Positions 53,903 to 62,511 of a DNA stretch of 64,000 nucleotides are shown piece after piece. Numbering within the stretch: position 1 is the first letter of the stretch; each line of letters opens with the position of its first letter. The translations under genes were made by a program, and so were the position numbers. The notes below the pieces were generated by a model that saw only the letters and a list, made by a program, of their open reading frames with translations, made no database searches and had not been told where the DNA came from. Origin of the DNA: JBFJKD01 sp038106145. GTDB lineage: Bacteria > Pseudomonadota > Gammaproteobacteria > Pseudomonadales > Porticoccaceae. The stretch lies in assembly GCA_038106145.1 (NCBI GenBank), contig JAYODD010000008.1, positions 68,593-132,592 on the forward strand, read 5' to 3'.

Positions 53903-53926
53903 GTCACCCGCAACATACGGTGTGAC
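53903..53926 (-). ncRNA. Possible S6:S18 mRNA leader hairpin
   Basis: Just upstream of the rpsF Shine-Dalgarno the transcript can fold GTCAC-A-CCG (53926-53918) against CGG-GTGAC (53910-53903) with a 7-base loop and one bulged A. S6:S18 autoregulatory leaders contain a stem with a conserved CCG presented near a bulge, imitating the 16S binding site. The match is by eye only. Confidence 0.45.
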
Positions 53927-53975
53927 AAGGAGAGCCCAGGCTGGTACGCGGTTTAGCCGGGGCCGGGGGCGCGGA

Positions 53976-54004
53976 ATTATAGGGGGCGTTAGCGGAAATA
54001 GCAA
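53976..54004 (-). promoter_or_regulatory. rpsF: Promoter of the rpsF-rpsR-rplI operon
   Basis: On the minus strand a perfect -10 TATAAT (53976-53981), 17-bp spacer and -35 TTGCTA (53999-54004; 4 of 6), giving a leader of about 85 bases. A GC-rich stretch follows the -10 (discriminator region), as in stringently controlled promoters. Confidence 0.65.
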
Positions 54005-54083
54005 ACGGGAAACCGTCTGTGGCGCAATCCTGAAGTGCTCCATTCGAGGGCATCGCGGGGACCGTCTTTCCCCGTCCCGGAGG

Positions 54084-55748
54084 TCAACCCGCTCGCGGAA
54101 AGGTGGCATCGGCAGCGTTTTCGGCTCCGCCTTCGTCGCCGTCCGATGCCCGCCGCAAATCCGCTGAAATGCTGTCGCGCAACACCTGGTAATGACCAAG
54201 GGCGCGGTACCATTGCTCGATAATCCGTCGCGAAACACTGATCATCTGGAGCGACTGGTCGAGGACGTGGCGATCCAGTTCCCCAGCCATCGCCCGTTGC
54301 AAAAGGGTTGCCTTGACTGACTCGTAAGTGGTTTCTATCGCTGCAAAGGAGCCCGGCTCTGCGGCACCCCTGATCGCGCTCCAGTCCTTCGCCAGGGTCT
54401 CATACAGCCGCGCAAACCAGTCTTCCAACAGTTCAGTGGTCGCTGAAGTGTCGGTGCGGCTACGCAGCTTATTCCCGTTCTCCCGCAACAACGCCAGCGC
54501 CTCCTCGATATTGACCAGATTGTGCTGAATATGCCACCCCTGAATAAATATTTCCGCCTGCGCGCCGGTTAATTCCCGGCGGCTGACGTCGAGCAGAAAT
54601 TCGCCAATGCCATCCAGCACCTGACGCCGGTCGATGGGCCGGGAAGCGCGCTGCCGGTGCTCCCTCACCAGCGCGCCCACTGCAGCGGGATACTGCTCCA
54701 GCAGGCGGGAGAACTCCCTATACAGCGCCACCCGGGCGGCATCGGGCAACTCGGCCACGTTGCTATCGAGGTATTGCAAGGTCCCGCTCGACAGTTGGCG
54801 ACGTTGAAAGCGGGTCTGCAAAAATCCGCTCATGCGCGGCTCCACCGGCCACATCAACAGAATGCCGAGCAGGTTAAACAGGGTGTGGAACATTGCCAGA
54901 GCCGTCGTCGGGTCGCTCCCCAGAGCCAACCCGTGCATCAGTATCTGCACCGCCCCCAGCAGGGGATACAGCATCAGCAGCGCAACAACCGCCGTAACTA
55001 CGTTAAACAGGACATGGGCAAGGGCCAGGCGCCGGGCATTGGCAGTGGCGCCCAGAGTGGCGATCAGCGCCGTGGAGGTAGTACCTACATTAGCGCCGAT
55101 CACCACCGCGGCGGCATCGGCGAGATTCAGCAACCCACCCGCCAGGGCGGTTAACACCACCGCGATCGCCGCGCTGGAAGACTGCATCAACGTGGTGAGA
55201 ATAATGCCACTGCCCACCATTACCACCCATCGGTAGGCGCCCACCTGCAACGGTAACGACGGCGCCACCCCGGTAAACGCCGCCGCCAGTGTCTCGATGC
55301 CAAGAAATAAAATGCCAAAACCTGCCAGCGCCATACCCAGGCTGCGGTAGCGATCCGTGGGCGCGAACACCCGCAACATGGCGCCGACACCAACAAGCGG
55401 CAGGGCAAGTATATCCACCTTGAACTTGAATCCGATCAGGGCCACCAACCAGGCGGTCAGGGTTGTGCCCAAATTACTGCCAAAGATCACCCAGACCGCC
55501 CGCTCGAAACGCAGCAATCCGGTATTGACGAATCCCAGCGCCGCTACGGTAACCGCGCTGGAGGATTGCAGTGCAGCCGTCAGTAGCGTCCCCGCAAGTA
55601 AACCCCGCGCCCGACTGGACGTCCAGCGCGCCAACAAACCCGCGAGGGAACCCGCGGCAGCCACCCGCAGCCCCTCGGTAATCAACCACATGCCCAACAA
55701 AAATAGTCCGACACCGCCGAAGCCCACGGCAATAATTTCCACCGTCAC
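54084..55748 (-). CDS. Na+/phosphate cotransporter family protein
   Basis: 554 residues: an N-terminal half of two inverted Na/Pi-cotransport repeats with the QSSSA signatures (TAALQSSSAVTVAALGFVN and TTLMQSSSAAIAVVLTALA) and GxNxGTT motifs (GSNLGTTLTAW, GANVGTTSTAL), then a cytoplasmic PhoU-like helical C-terminus (about 340-540). GTG start with AGGAG nine bases upstream. Imports or exports phosphate driven by sodium. Monocistronic. Confidence 0.93.
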   Translation of the reverse strand: MTVEIIAVGFGGVGLFLLGMWLITEGLRVAAAGSLAGLLARWTSSRARGLLAGTLLTAALQSSSAVTVAALGFVNTGLLRFERAVWVIFGSNLGTTLTAWLVALIGFKFKVDILALPLVGVGAMLRVFAPTDRYRSLGMALAGFGILFLGIETLAAAFTGVAPSLPLQVGAYRWVVMVGSGIILTTLMQSSSAAIAVVLTALAGGLLNLADAAAVVIGANVGTTSTALIATLGATANARRLALAHVLFNVVTAVVALLMLYPLLGAVQILMHGLALGSDPTTALAMFHTLFNLLGILLMWPVEPRMSGFLQTRFQRRQLSSGTLQYLDSNVAELPDAARVALYREFSRLLEQYPAAVGALVREHRQRASRPIDRRQVLDGIGEFLLDVSRRELTGAQAEIFIQGWHIQHNLVNIEEALALLRENGNKLRSRTDTSATTELLEDWFARLYETLAKDWSAIRGAAEPGSFAAIETTYESVKATLLQRAMAGELDRHVLDQSLQMISVSRRIIEQWYRALGHYQVLRDSISADLRRASDGDEGGAENAADATFPRAG

Positions 55749-56074
55749 CGGGGTATGCTCCTGGTGTGGACGCTAGGGGCGGCGCGAAGTGGGACAGGGA
55801 GTCGAGTAGTTCCCTGCAGGCCAGGGCGCAGGGCGTCCCAAACATATTTCACCCTGCCAGACAGAATTAACCGATTCAATGTATGCAATGCCCCAACTGT
55901 TGTCCCTGCCAGATCCAGCCCCGCCACACCGACCACTGCGGCAACACCGGCCTGACCGTTGTCGAACCGCACCGGGGCTGCCTGTCTTCAGACTTGGCCA
56001 TCTACCGGCAAACCCTTATTATCTTTTCCCGTCGGCCATACCGGGTCGCGAGCTTCATCAGCGGAGTCAACCTC
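55749..56074. other. 326-bp region between the Na/Pi gene and the small lipoprotein gene
   Basis: Holds the leader of the leftward Na/Pi gene and, at the right, the promoter of the lipoprotein gene. An open frame with several Cys residues (from 55883) runs across that promoter into the lipoprotein frame and is not considered a gene. Nothing else was recognised. Confidence 0.5.
55994..56022 (+). promoter_or_regulatory. Promoter of the DUF3012-type lipoprotein gene
   Basis: -35 TTGGCC (55994-55999), 17-bp spacer, -10 TATTAT (56017-56022; 5 of 6), about 52 bp before the ATG. Confidence 0.5.
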
Positions 56075-56248
56075 ATGCCCCACACCATTATCCGCGTTGC
56101 CCTGATTGCCACCCTGCTGGCCACCCTTGGCGGATGCTCTCCGCAAGTAGGCAGCGAAGCCTGGTGTCAGAAAATGGAGGATACACCAAGCGGCGACTGG
56201 AGCGGCAACCAGGTCAGGGATTACGCACAACATTGCCTGTTTAAATAA
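56075..56248 (+). CDS. Small DUF3012-type lipoprotein
   Basis: 57 residues: a lipoprotein signal with lipobox TLGGC (Cys 21), then SPQVGSEAWCQKMEDTPSGDW, SGNQVRDYAQHC and a short end. The GSEAWC...M...P.GDW...DYA.HC pattern with two cysteines is that of DUF3012. The function is unknown. The frame extends upstream, but the ATG at 56075 has GGAG eight bases ahead and its own promoter. It is convergent with the CDP-alcohol gene. Confidence 0.85.
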   Translation: MPHTIIRVALIATLLATLGGCSPQVGSEAWCQKMEDTPSGDWSGNQVRDYAQHCLFK

Positions 56249-56288
56249 CCGCTCTCGGGCAACCGGGCCGCGCGACGAGATGTTACCT

Positions 56289-56927
56289 TTATGTATCGGA
56301 CTGACGGGCGGCACGCCGTTCGCGGCGCCGCTGGCGACGAGCGCGTAGCATATCCCGCTGGCGCCGCATTAACTCCCGTGCGTGAAATAAGGTCGGGACG
56401 TTGGAGCGTTTGCGCTTCAACGCAAACGTAATCAACACCTCCTCGAGCGCCACCCAGATATGGAAGATCACCACGACGCGAAATAGCGCGGACATATCAA
56501 ACAGCACCAGCAAAAAATACGCCGGCGCCATTAACACCGCTGCCACCTTGGCGGCCCAGGTGTGGTAACTGGGTAACTCGCGAAACTTCAGCAGACTGCT
56601 AAACAGGGGGACCAGATAAGACGCAATGGCGAGATACAGGAACCACGCTTCCCGCGCAAAAATTGCTGGCCACAACCACAGCAGGCCAAGCACCATCGAA
56701 CCGTAGGTGAGCATATCGCCCCAGCTATCGAGCTTGGCGCCAAGATTCGTACACTGATTCAGTCGCCGCGCCAGATATCCATCGGCACAATCGGTAAATA
56801 GCGAAATCGCCAACAGCGACAGAAAAAGCTCCCTGTGCTGATAAAACGCACACCACAACAGCACTGGCACCAGCAGCAGGCGCACGCCACTGACGGCGTT
56901 GGCAATGGTAAGGCGCCTCTCAGCCAT
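56289..56927 (-). CDS. CDP-alcohol phosphatidyltransferase family protein
   Basis: 212 residues, about six TM segments. The full catalytic signature D(x2)DG(x2)AR(x8)G(x3)D(x3)D is seen as DCADGYLARRLNQC followed by GAKLDSWGD. These inner membrane enzymes transfer an alcohol to a CDP-activated lipid (PgsA, PssA, Pcs and others). Which alcohol cannot be told. A basic Arg-rich C-terminus is present. Confidence 0.9.
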   Translation of the reverse strand: MAERRLTIANAVSGVRLLLVPVLLWCAFYQHRELFLSLLAISLFTDCADGYLARRLNQCTNLGAKLDSWGDMLTYGSMVLGLLWLWPAIFAREAWFLYLAIASYLVPLFSSLLKFRELPSYHTWAAKVAAVLMAPAYFLLVLFDMSALFRVVVIFHIWVALEEVLITFALKRKRSNVPTLFHARELMRRQRDMLRARRQRRRERRAARQSDT

Positions 56928-57069
56928 GGCTAATCGTCACCGCGCCACCGGACATTGTTGCGGCCGACGCAGCCACCCGCGCAAACGCGCACCACAAGAA
57001 CGATAAGGTCCGGCCAGTACGAAAGAATAATTGGCAGTTCACGCTTTTTCTTTCCAGGTGTTTATCCAG

Positions 57070-57825
57070 TTACAGACTGCGCTGACGCACCGCCTCAAAC
57101 AGGCAGATTCCGGCGGCCACCGATACGTTAAGACTCTCCACGACCCCCGCCATCGGTATCCTTGCAGTAGTGTCGCATTGCTCCCGGGTCAATCGACGCA
57201 GACCTTTTTCCTCGGCGCCGACAATCACAGCGAGCGGGCCGCGCAGGTCTACCTCGTAAATGGAGTGCTCCGCTTCACCCGCCATGCCCACCAGCCACAA
57301 CCCCTTGTCCTGCAACTGGCGCAGCGCCCGCGCCAGATTGGTGACAACGACAAATGGCACCACCTCGGCGGCGCCACTGGCAACTTTGCGCACGGTTGCG
57401 GTAATCCCCACCGCGCGATCCTTGGGTGCCACCACCGCGTGTGCGCCGGCGGCATCCGCTGAACGGAGGCAGGCACCGAGATTATGCGGATCGGTCACGC
57501 CATCCACCACCAGCAGCAACGGCGGCACCGTCAATGTATCCAGCAACGTATGCAGAAAGCGTTCGTTGTGAATCTGCCCACCGCGGCACAACGCAATAAT
57601 TCCCTGGTGATGCTCGCCGGCCAACTGGCCGAGTTGTTCGCTGCCTGCCGGAGTGACGGAAATATCGAGCGCGCTGGCCAGAGTCAGCAATTTCTTAACG
57701 CGATGGTCGTTTTGTCGACCGCGCAAAAAACGAACTTCCACAACTCGCTCGGCATCGGTTTTGAGTAGCGTTTGCACGGTATGCAAACCGTATACCCATT
57801 CCACATCCACATCATTTTCGCTCAT
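57070..57825 (-). CDS. rlmB: 23S rRNA (guanosine-2'-O-)-methyltransferase RlmB
   Basis: Methylates G2251 in the peptidyl transferase P-loop. The N-terminal substrate-binding domain (VYGLHTVQTLLK) is followed by SPOUT motifs: VTDPHNLGACLRSADAAGAHAVV, IVGAEEKGLRRLT and IPMAGVVESLNVSVAAGICLFEAV. 251 residues. It follows rnr in the same direction, the conserved rnr-rlmB pair, with a 234-bp gap. Confidence 0.97.
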   Translation of the reverse strand: MSENDVDVEWVYGLHTVQTLLKTDAERVVEVRFLRGRQNDHRVKKLLTLASALDISVTPAGSEQLGQLAGEHHQGIIALCRGGQIHNERFLHTLLDTLTVPPLLLVVDGVTDPHNLGACLRSADAAGAHAVVAPKDRAVGITATVRKVASGAAEVVPFVVVTNLARALRQLQDKGLWLVGMAGEAEHSIYEVDLRGPLAVIVGAEEKGLRRLTREQCDTTARIPMAGVVESLNVSVAAGICLFEAVRQRSL

Positions 57826-58059
57826 AATTTTTCCAAATTATTGAGGGGTATATTGTGCCCGGTAATCCATCTTGAAAAAATGGCAGATTGCAGTGACATT
57901 CGCGCTCCTGTTTGGACCCTGGGAATACCGCAAGTGAGCAAGGCAGGAATAACAACACTAAACGCCAGCGGCGAAAACAGATAATTTTCTTTGAGCAGTA
58001 CCCCGCCGCTGTCCCGGGTTTTTACTCCCCGTAGCCGCACCCCTGTCGACTAAAAACGT

Positions 58060-60573
58060 TTAACGACGCTTTCTACCGCGCTCCTTGCCCGTAGATTTAT
58101 TTTTCCCTTTGCCGCCCGTTGGCCGCCGTTGTTTCTCACTGCCAGCGCCACCCCCTGGTCCGCCTTTCCGACGTGCGGAATCGGACACGGACCCCGCTTT
58201 GAGCCGGGCGCGGGCCGCTTCTTTGGTACGCGCGCGCGGCTTATTTTTGCCTCTTCCGGAGCGTTTTTCCCGAGGTGATCGCGCGCCTTCCGCAGATTGC
58301 GATTTACCCTGCCCGCTTTTGCCGCGACGACTTTTTGCGGCTGCCTCCACCAGATCGAAATCGATCTTGCGTTCGTCCAGGTCGACACGGGTGACCCGTA
58401 CTTTGAGACGATCGCCAAGACGGAATACGCGCCGCGTACGCTCCCCCACCAGCCGATGATGGGCGGCCTCATGCACGTAGTAATCCTTGGGCAATCCGGT
58501 GATATGCACCAAACCGTCGATATACAGGTCTTCCAGCTCCACAAACAACCCAAACCCGGTCACCGACGTCACCACGCCGGCAAACTCTTCGCCTACTCGA
58601 TCAAGCAGATATTCGCACTTGAGCCAGTTGACCACTGTGCGCGTGGCCTCATCGGCACGGCGCTCGGTGATTGAACACTGCTGGCCCGCAGCGGCTATCT
58701 CCGCGCCGTCGTAGGGATAGTGATGGCGCAACTCCTGCCGCGGCGCGCCCCTGACCCGTTGCAAATGCGCGGAGCGCCCCTGGCCGCGCAACAGACCGCG
58801 GATCGCCCGGTGCACCAGCAGATCCGGGTAACGTCGAATCGGCGACGTAAAGTGGGCGTACGCCTCGTAATGCAGACCAAAATGGCCAATATTATCGGGG
58901 GCATAAACCGCCTGGGTCATGGAGCGCAGCATGACCGACTGAATAATCGGCGCATCCGGGCGCTCGGCAATTTTTTTCAGCACCGCCTGGTAATCCGCCG
59001 GGGTGGGATCGTCACCACCGGGCAGCCCCAGTCCAAGTTCCCCGAGGAATTCCCGCAAGGCTGCGAGCTTTTCCGCCCGCGGCCCATCGTGCACCCGGTA
59101 TAGAGCCGGCAACTGGCTCTTGCGCAGCAATTGTGCTGCGCATACGTTGGCGCACAACATGCACTCCTCGATCAGGCGATGGGCCTCGGTGCGTTCGCTG
59201 GGAATAATTTGTTCAATTTTGCGCTGCGCATCGAACAGAATACGGGTGTCACCGGTTTCAAAATCGATGGCCCCGCGGCGCTGCCGGGCCGCCAGCAATA
59301 CGCGATACAGATCGTGCAAATGATCGATGTGGGGTACCACCGAGCGAAATTGCTGGCGAATGGCGCTATCTTTGTGATCCCGCTGGGCAAGCATACCCGC
59401 CACCTGGGTGTAGGTCAGCCGCGCGCGGGAATACATCACTCCCTCGTAGAACACGAAGCGGGTCACCTCACCATTTTTGTCGATGCGCGCTTCGCACACC
59501 ATGCATAGCCGCTCCACCTCCGGCTTCAGGGAGCACAGGCCGTTGGACAGTTTCTCCGGCAACATGGGCACCACCTGCCCCGGAAAATACACCGAGTTGC
59601 CGCGCCGGAATGCCTCCTGGTCCAGCGCCGAGCCAGGCCTGACATAATGGGCTACATCGGCAATGGCCACCAGCAACCGCCAGCCCCCACCGCGCACCGG
59701 TTCGCAGTACACCGCATCGTCGAAATCCCGCGCATCTTCCCCATCGATGGTCACCAACGGCAGGGCGCGCAGGTCCACCCGAAACTCCCGATCGGCGGGC
59801 TGCACCTCGTCGGCTATGGTGTTCAATTCCGCGGTAATGTCCGCCGACCAGGTATTGGGAATACCGAAATTGTAGATCGCCGTCTCAATCTCCATGCCCG
59901 GCGCCAGGTGCTCGCCGAGCACCCGCACCACCCTGCCCGCCGGTTGATTTTGTCGGGACGGCTGGCGCGCGATCGCCACCAATACGATTTGTCCGCGCTC
60001 GGCGCCACCGGTATCCCCCGCCGCGATCTGAATATCCTGACCAATACGGGGGTTATCGGGACGCACAAAGTGAATACCGCTTTCGACAAAATAGCGTCCC
60101 ACCAGTTGCTCGGTGCGGTGCTCGACCACTTCGACAATCGAGCCCTCGAGCCGTCCCCGGCTGTCCTCTCCGGCGATGCGCACCAATACCTCATCGCCGT
60201 CGAAAACCCGGCGCATTTGTCGACTCGACAGGAAAATATCCGGCTCGCTGCCGCCGGTAATTACGAACCCGAAACCATCCGGGTGGCCAACCACCCGACC
60301 TTTAATCAGGTTCATTTTGTCGAGGGTGCCGTAGGCGCCGCGCCGGTTTTTCACCACCTGTCCGTCGCGCTCCATGGCCGCGAGGCGGCGGCGCAGGGCT
60401 TCCACCGGCTCCGCCTCACCCATTGCAAACGCCTCGCACAACTCCTCGTGGGTCAGCGGACCAATACTGGCACGCAAAAATTCCAGAATATACTCGCGAC
60501 TGGGGATGGGATTATCGTATTTGTCCGCCTCGCGGGCGGCATAGGGATCGGACACTCGCTCTTTCTTTTTCAT
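58060..60573 (-). CDS. rnr: Ribonuclease R
   Basis: Processive 3'-5' exoribonuclease. From the ATG at 60573 (MKKKERVSDPYAAREADKYD, with AGGAAG upstream) it is 837 residues: N-terminal helix-turn-helix, cold-shock domains, RNB catalytic domain with TIDGEDARDFDDAVYCE and HFTSPIRRYPDLLVHR, an S1 domain (FAGVVTSVTGFGLFVEL) and a long Lys/Arg/Gly-rich tail of about 90 residues. The frame extends further upstream across the tRNA gene region, which is not coding. Confidence 0.97.
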   Translation of the reverse strand: MKKKERVSDPYAAREADKYDNPIPSREYILEFLRASIGPLTHEELCEAFAMGEAEPVEALRRRLAAMERDGQVVKNRRGAYGTLDKMNLIKGRVVGHPDGFGFVITGGSEPDIFLSSRQMRRVFDGDEVLVRIAGEDSRGRLEGSIVEVVEHRTEQLVGRYFVESGIHFVRPDNPRIGQDIQIAAGDTGGAERGQIVLVAIARQPSRQNQPAGRVVRVLGEHLAPGMEIETAIYNFGIPNTWSADITAELNTIADEVQPADREFRVDLRALPLVTIDGEDARDFDDAVYCEPVRGGGWRLLVAIADVAHYVRPGSALDQEAFRRGNSVYFPGQVVPMLPEKLSNGLCSLKPEVERLCMVCEARIDKNGEVTRFVFYEGVMYSRARLTYTQVAGMLAQRDHKDSAIRQQFRSVVPHIDHLHDLYRVLLAARQRRGAIDFETGDTRILFDAQRKIEQIIPSERTEAHRLIEECMLCANVCAAQLLRKSQLPALYRVHDGPRAEKLAALREFLGELGLGLPGGDDPTPADYQAVLKKIAERPDAPIIQSVMLRSMTQAVYAPDNIGHFGLHYEAYAHFTSPIRRYPDLLVHRAIRGLLRGQGRSAHLQRVRGAPRQELRHHYPYDGAEIAAAGQQCSITERRADEATRTVVNWLKCEYLLDRVGEEFAGVVTSVTGFGLFVELEDLYIDGLVHITGLPKDYYVHEAAHHRLVGERTRRVFRLGDRLKVRVTRVDLDERKIDFDLVEAAAKSRRGKSGQGKSQSAEGARSPREKRSGRGKNKPRARTKEAARARLKAGSVSDSARRKGGPGGGAGSEKQRRPTGGKGKNKSTGKERGRKRR

Positions 60574-60688
60574 AACTTCCTGATTAATACAGCCACCGAC
60601 CAGCACCTTTGCCCATCGGGAATTGACAATAGTGGGGCCGAACAGTAAAGTTCGCAACCCCGAACAGGTACACCCCCTATCTGTCATT

Positions 60689-60775
60689 GCCCAGGTGGTG
60701 AAATTGGTAGACACGCTAGCTTCAGGTGCTAGTGATCGCAAGGTCGTGGAGGTTCAAGTCCTCTCCTGGGCACCA
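60689..60775 (+). tRNA. tRNA-Leu (anticodon CAG)
   Basis: 87 bases including an encoded CCA. Acceptor stem GCCCAGG (60689-60695) pairs with CCTGGGC (60765-60771). D-loop region AATTGGTAGAC, anticodon stem-loop CTAGC-TTCAGGT-GCTAG (CAG at positions 34-36), a long class II variable arm (GATCGCAAGGTC region) and T arm GGTTCAAGTCC. A T-run (TTTTTT) follows. It is divergent from rnr and marks the boundary of the accessory region to its right. Confidence 0.97.
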
Positions 60776-60810
60776 CATTTTTTCTAAGCTTTTGATTCTA
60801 AAAATAATTT

Positions 60811-60838
60811 TTTCTTCGCAAAGCTTTCTTCGCAAAGC
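60811..60838. repeat. 14-bp perfect tandem duplication
   Basis: TTTCTTCGCAAAGC occurs twice head to tail (60811-60824 and 60825-60838), about 35 bp after the tRNA-Leu. Confidence 0.9.
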
Positions 60839-60849
60839 ATTGTAAGACC

Positions 60850-60864
60850 AAGGTGGTACACCTT
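60850..60864. repeat. 15-bp palindrome AAGGTG-gta-CACCTT
   Basis: Perfect 6-bp arms with a 3-base centre, 75 bp from the end of the tRNA gene. It could be a regulator or recombinase binding site of the island edge, and no partner copy is visible in the window. Confidence 0.5.
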
Positions 60865-61273
60865 CGTGATACACGCATACGAGTTCCATCATCTCAGGCA
60901 GTTAGTTTGTTGGTAGTACCGATAACACGTCAATGATCAGGCGAAGGGTTTCCGCACAACACGGCCCAAGAAACGCTGGAATTCCCATTATCGATCAGAG
61001 CATCCCGGTACTCACGAGAAAAAAATTACAAATCCTGCAAACCGTTAGCGAAACATCATAGACCTCGCCTTGTCGCAGACTCGCTGCCAGCGATGCGTCC
61101 TTTTTCCATGAATGGTGATAGCTGCAAGTGTCCTGCATAGGGCAAGGGGCAGGCCCTCCTCCTCTATCGTTACGGCCTTCCTACCGGAAGATGCAATCCC
61201 CAGAACCCATGAGCTTTTACACGCCTCCATGAAAGGTCGCGGCTGGCGCGGCCTCCGATAAATGGAGGTTAAG

Positions 61274-61411
61274 ATGAAACTTCGCACGATTTTTGAACTG
61301 GCAACCCGTAGTGATAACGAACTGCATCGGATCGCAAAGGAAGCGCCCCAAGAAGCGGCTAGAGCCGAAGCCGGTTCACCTGGTAATCCCCCCATTTTTA
61401 ACCGGAGTTAA
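61274..61411 (+). pseudogene. Small gene truncated by an IS3-family element
   Basis: ATG at 61274 with GGAGG eight bases upstream begins MKLRTIFELATRSDNELHRI, continuing AKEAPQEAARAEAGSP. The reading frame then enters the left end of the IS (61382) and stops at 61411 after about ten IS-encoded residues. Only about 36 native residues remain. The native 3' part is not found on the other side of the IS, so sequence was lost as well as interrupted. It resembles short conserved ORFs I associate with mobile regions, but I cannot name a family. Confidence 0.65.
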
Positions 61412-61420
61412 AAGTAGAGG

Positions 61421-62251
61421 TTAATGGGCTAACTGGGCTAGCCGTTGTTTCGGCGTTATTCCGCCAAGAGCCATGTTGGGCCGTTCATGATTGTAAAGCC
61501 ATAGCCACCGTGTTGCATAATCCTGAACTTCAGTGATTGAGTCAAAGCTATAATGGCTGAGCCAGTCATAGCGCACGGTACGGTTGTAGCGCTCAACATA
61601 GGCGTTCTGTTGTGGCTTGCCGGGCTGGATAAAGAGCAGCTCAATGCCATTTTTCTCCGACCAGGCCGCGAGCGCACCACTGATGTATTCCGGGCCGTTG
61701 TCACACCGTAGCCGTCGAGGTTTGCCCCGCCATTCAATCAGTCGATCCAGCGTTCTGATGACGCGCTCAGCAGGCAAGGAGAAGTCTACCTCGATACCCA
61801 AGCCCTCCCGATTACAATCATCAATAATATTTAGCAGTCGGTAGCTGCGGCCATCGTCAAGTTGGTCATGCATGAAGTCCATTGACCATGTTTCGTTGAT
61901 GGTCGGTGGCACCGCCAGTACATCAGGCTTTTCACGGTTCAACCGCTTCTTAGGCTTGATACGCAGGTTCAATTCCAGCTCCCGGTAAATGCGATAAACC
62001 CGTTTGTGATTCCAAGGAAAGCCTTTCACATTGCGCAGATGCAAGAAGCACAGGCCAAAGCCCCAGTTGCGCTGGTTGTGAGTTAACCGCAGCAACCAAT
62101 CGGCAATGACAGCATTCTCGTCACTGAGCTTGGCCTGATAACGGTAACAGGTTTCGCTGATGCCATAGGTCTCGCAGGCCACCCGAACATTGACGCCCTG
62201 TTGACTGACCGCTGCCTTAGCAAGCTCGCGCCTCTGGCAGGGCATTACCAC
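61421..62251 (-). CDS. IS3-family transposase OrfB (DDE integrase domain)
   Basis: 276 residues: HTH_21 region (AVSQQGVNVRVACETYGISETCYRY), then the rve integrase core with the DDE triad in WSMDFMHD, RCDNGPEYIS and QNAYVERYNRT. It is intact. Probably made mostly as an OrfAB fusion by -1 frameshifting rather than from its own GTG. Confidence 0.95.
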   Translation of the reverse strand: MVMPCQRRELAKAAVSQQGVNVRVACETYGISETCYRYQAKLSDENAVIADWLLRLTHNQRNWGFGLCFLHLRNVKGFPWNHKRVYRIYRELELNLRIKPKKRLNREKPDVLAVPPTINETWSMDFMHDQLDDGRSYRLLNIIDDCNREGLGIEVDFSLPAERVIRTLDRLIEWRGKPRRLRCDNGPEYISGALAAWSEKNGIELLFIQPGKPQQNAYVERYNRTVRYDWLSHYSFDSITEVQDYATRWLWLYNHERPNMALGGITPKQRLAQLAH

Positions 62252-62511
62252 TTTTTTTCGAGGGCTTCCTTGCGTAGCTCAGACTTGAGGCGTTCCTCGG
62301 CATACATCTTCTTTAACCGCCGATTCTCGTCCTCGAGCTCCTTCAGGCGGACCATCATAGACGCGTCCATGCCGCCGTACTTGCTGCGCCACTTATAAAA
62401 CGTGGCATTGCTCATGCCATGCTCTCGACAAAGCTCAGGCACCGGCACGCCACCTTCGGCTTGCTTAAGAATGCCCATGATCTGGCTGTCACTGAATCTT
62501 GATTTCTTCAT
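62245..62511 (-). CDS. IS3-family transposase OrfA
   Basis: 88-residue HTH protein: SRFSDSQIMGILKQAEGGV, LCREHGMSNATFYKWRSKYGG, then a leucine-zipper-like region (MMVRLKELEDENRRLKKMYAE). Binds the IS ends. It stops just inside orfB in the next frame. The sequence style matches the IS407-like group of IS3 elements. Confidence 0.95.
   Translation of the reverse strand: MKKSRFSDSQIMGILKQAEGGVPVPELCREHGMSNATFYKWRSKYGGMDASMMVRLKELEDENRRLKKMYAEERLKSELRKEALEKKW
62251..62258 (-). promoter_or_regulatory. A7G slippery site for -1 frameshifting
   Basis: Read on the minus strand, A-AAA-AAG lies at the end of orfA (…GAA AAA AAG TGG TAA). A slip of -1 continues AAA AAA GTG into orfB. This is the standard way IS3 elements make the OrfAB transposase. 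Confidence 0.85.

Larger units (their letters stand above)
60776..61273. other. 498-bp accessory intergenic region after the tRNA
   Basis: AT-rich near the tRNA, with no recognisable gene. It holds a direct 14-bp tandem duplication (60811-60838), a 15-bp palindrome (60850-60864) and, towards the right, GC-rich sequence leading to a good Shine-Dalgarno (GGAGG) for the small gene at 61274. No integrase or clear attachment-site copy of the tRNA end was seen. Confidence 0.5.

Noticed and set aside
55883..56074. Cys-rich upstream extension (MQCPNCCPCQ...) of the small lipoprotein frame
   Set aside because: It crosses a good promoter and would bury the lipoprotein signal; the ATG at 56075 with its own Shine-Dalgarno is better.
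59647..60648. 333-residue open frame opposite rnr
   Set aside because: Shadow of the RNB/CSD coding region; no Shine-Dalgarno or domain.
61045..61395. 116-residue open frame on the minus strand left of the IS
   Set aside because: It is antisense to the truncated small gene, which has a good Shine-Dalgarno and a conserved-looking N-terminus; composition is not protein-like.
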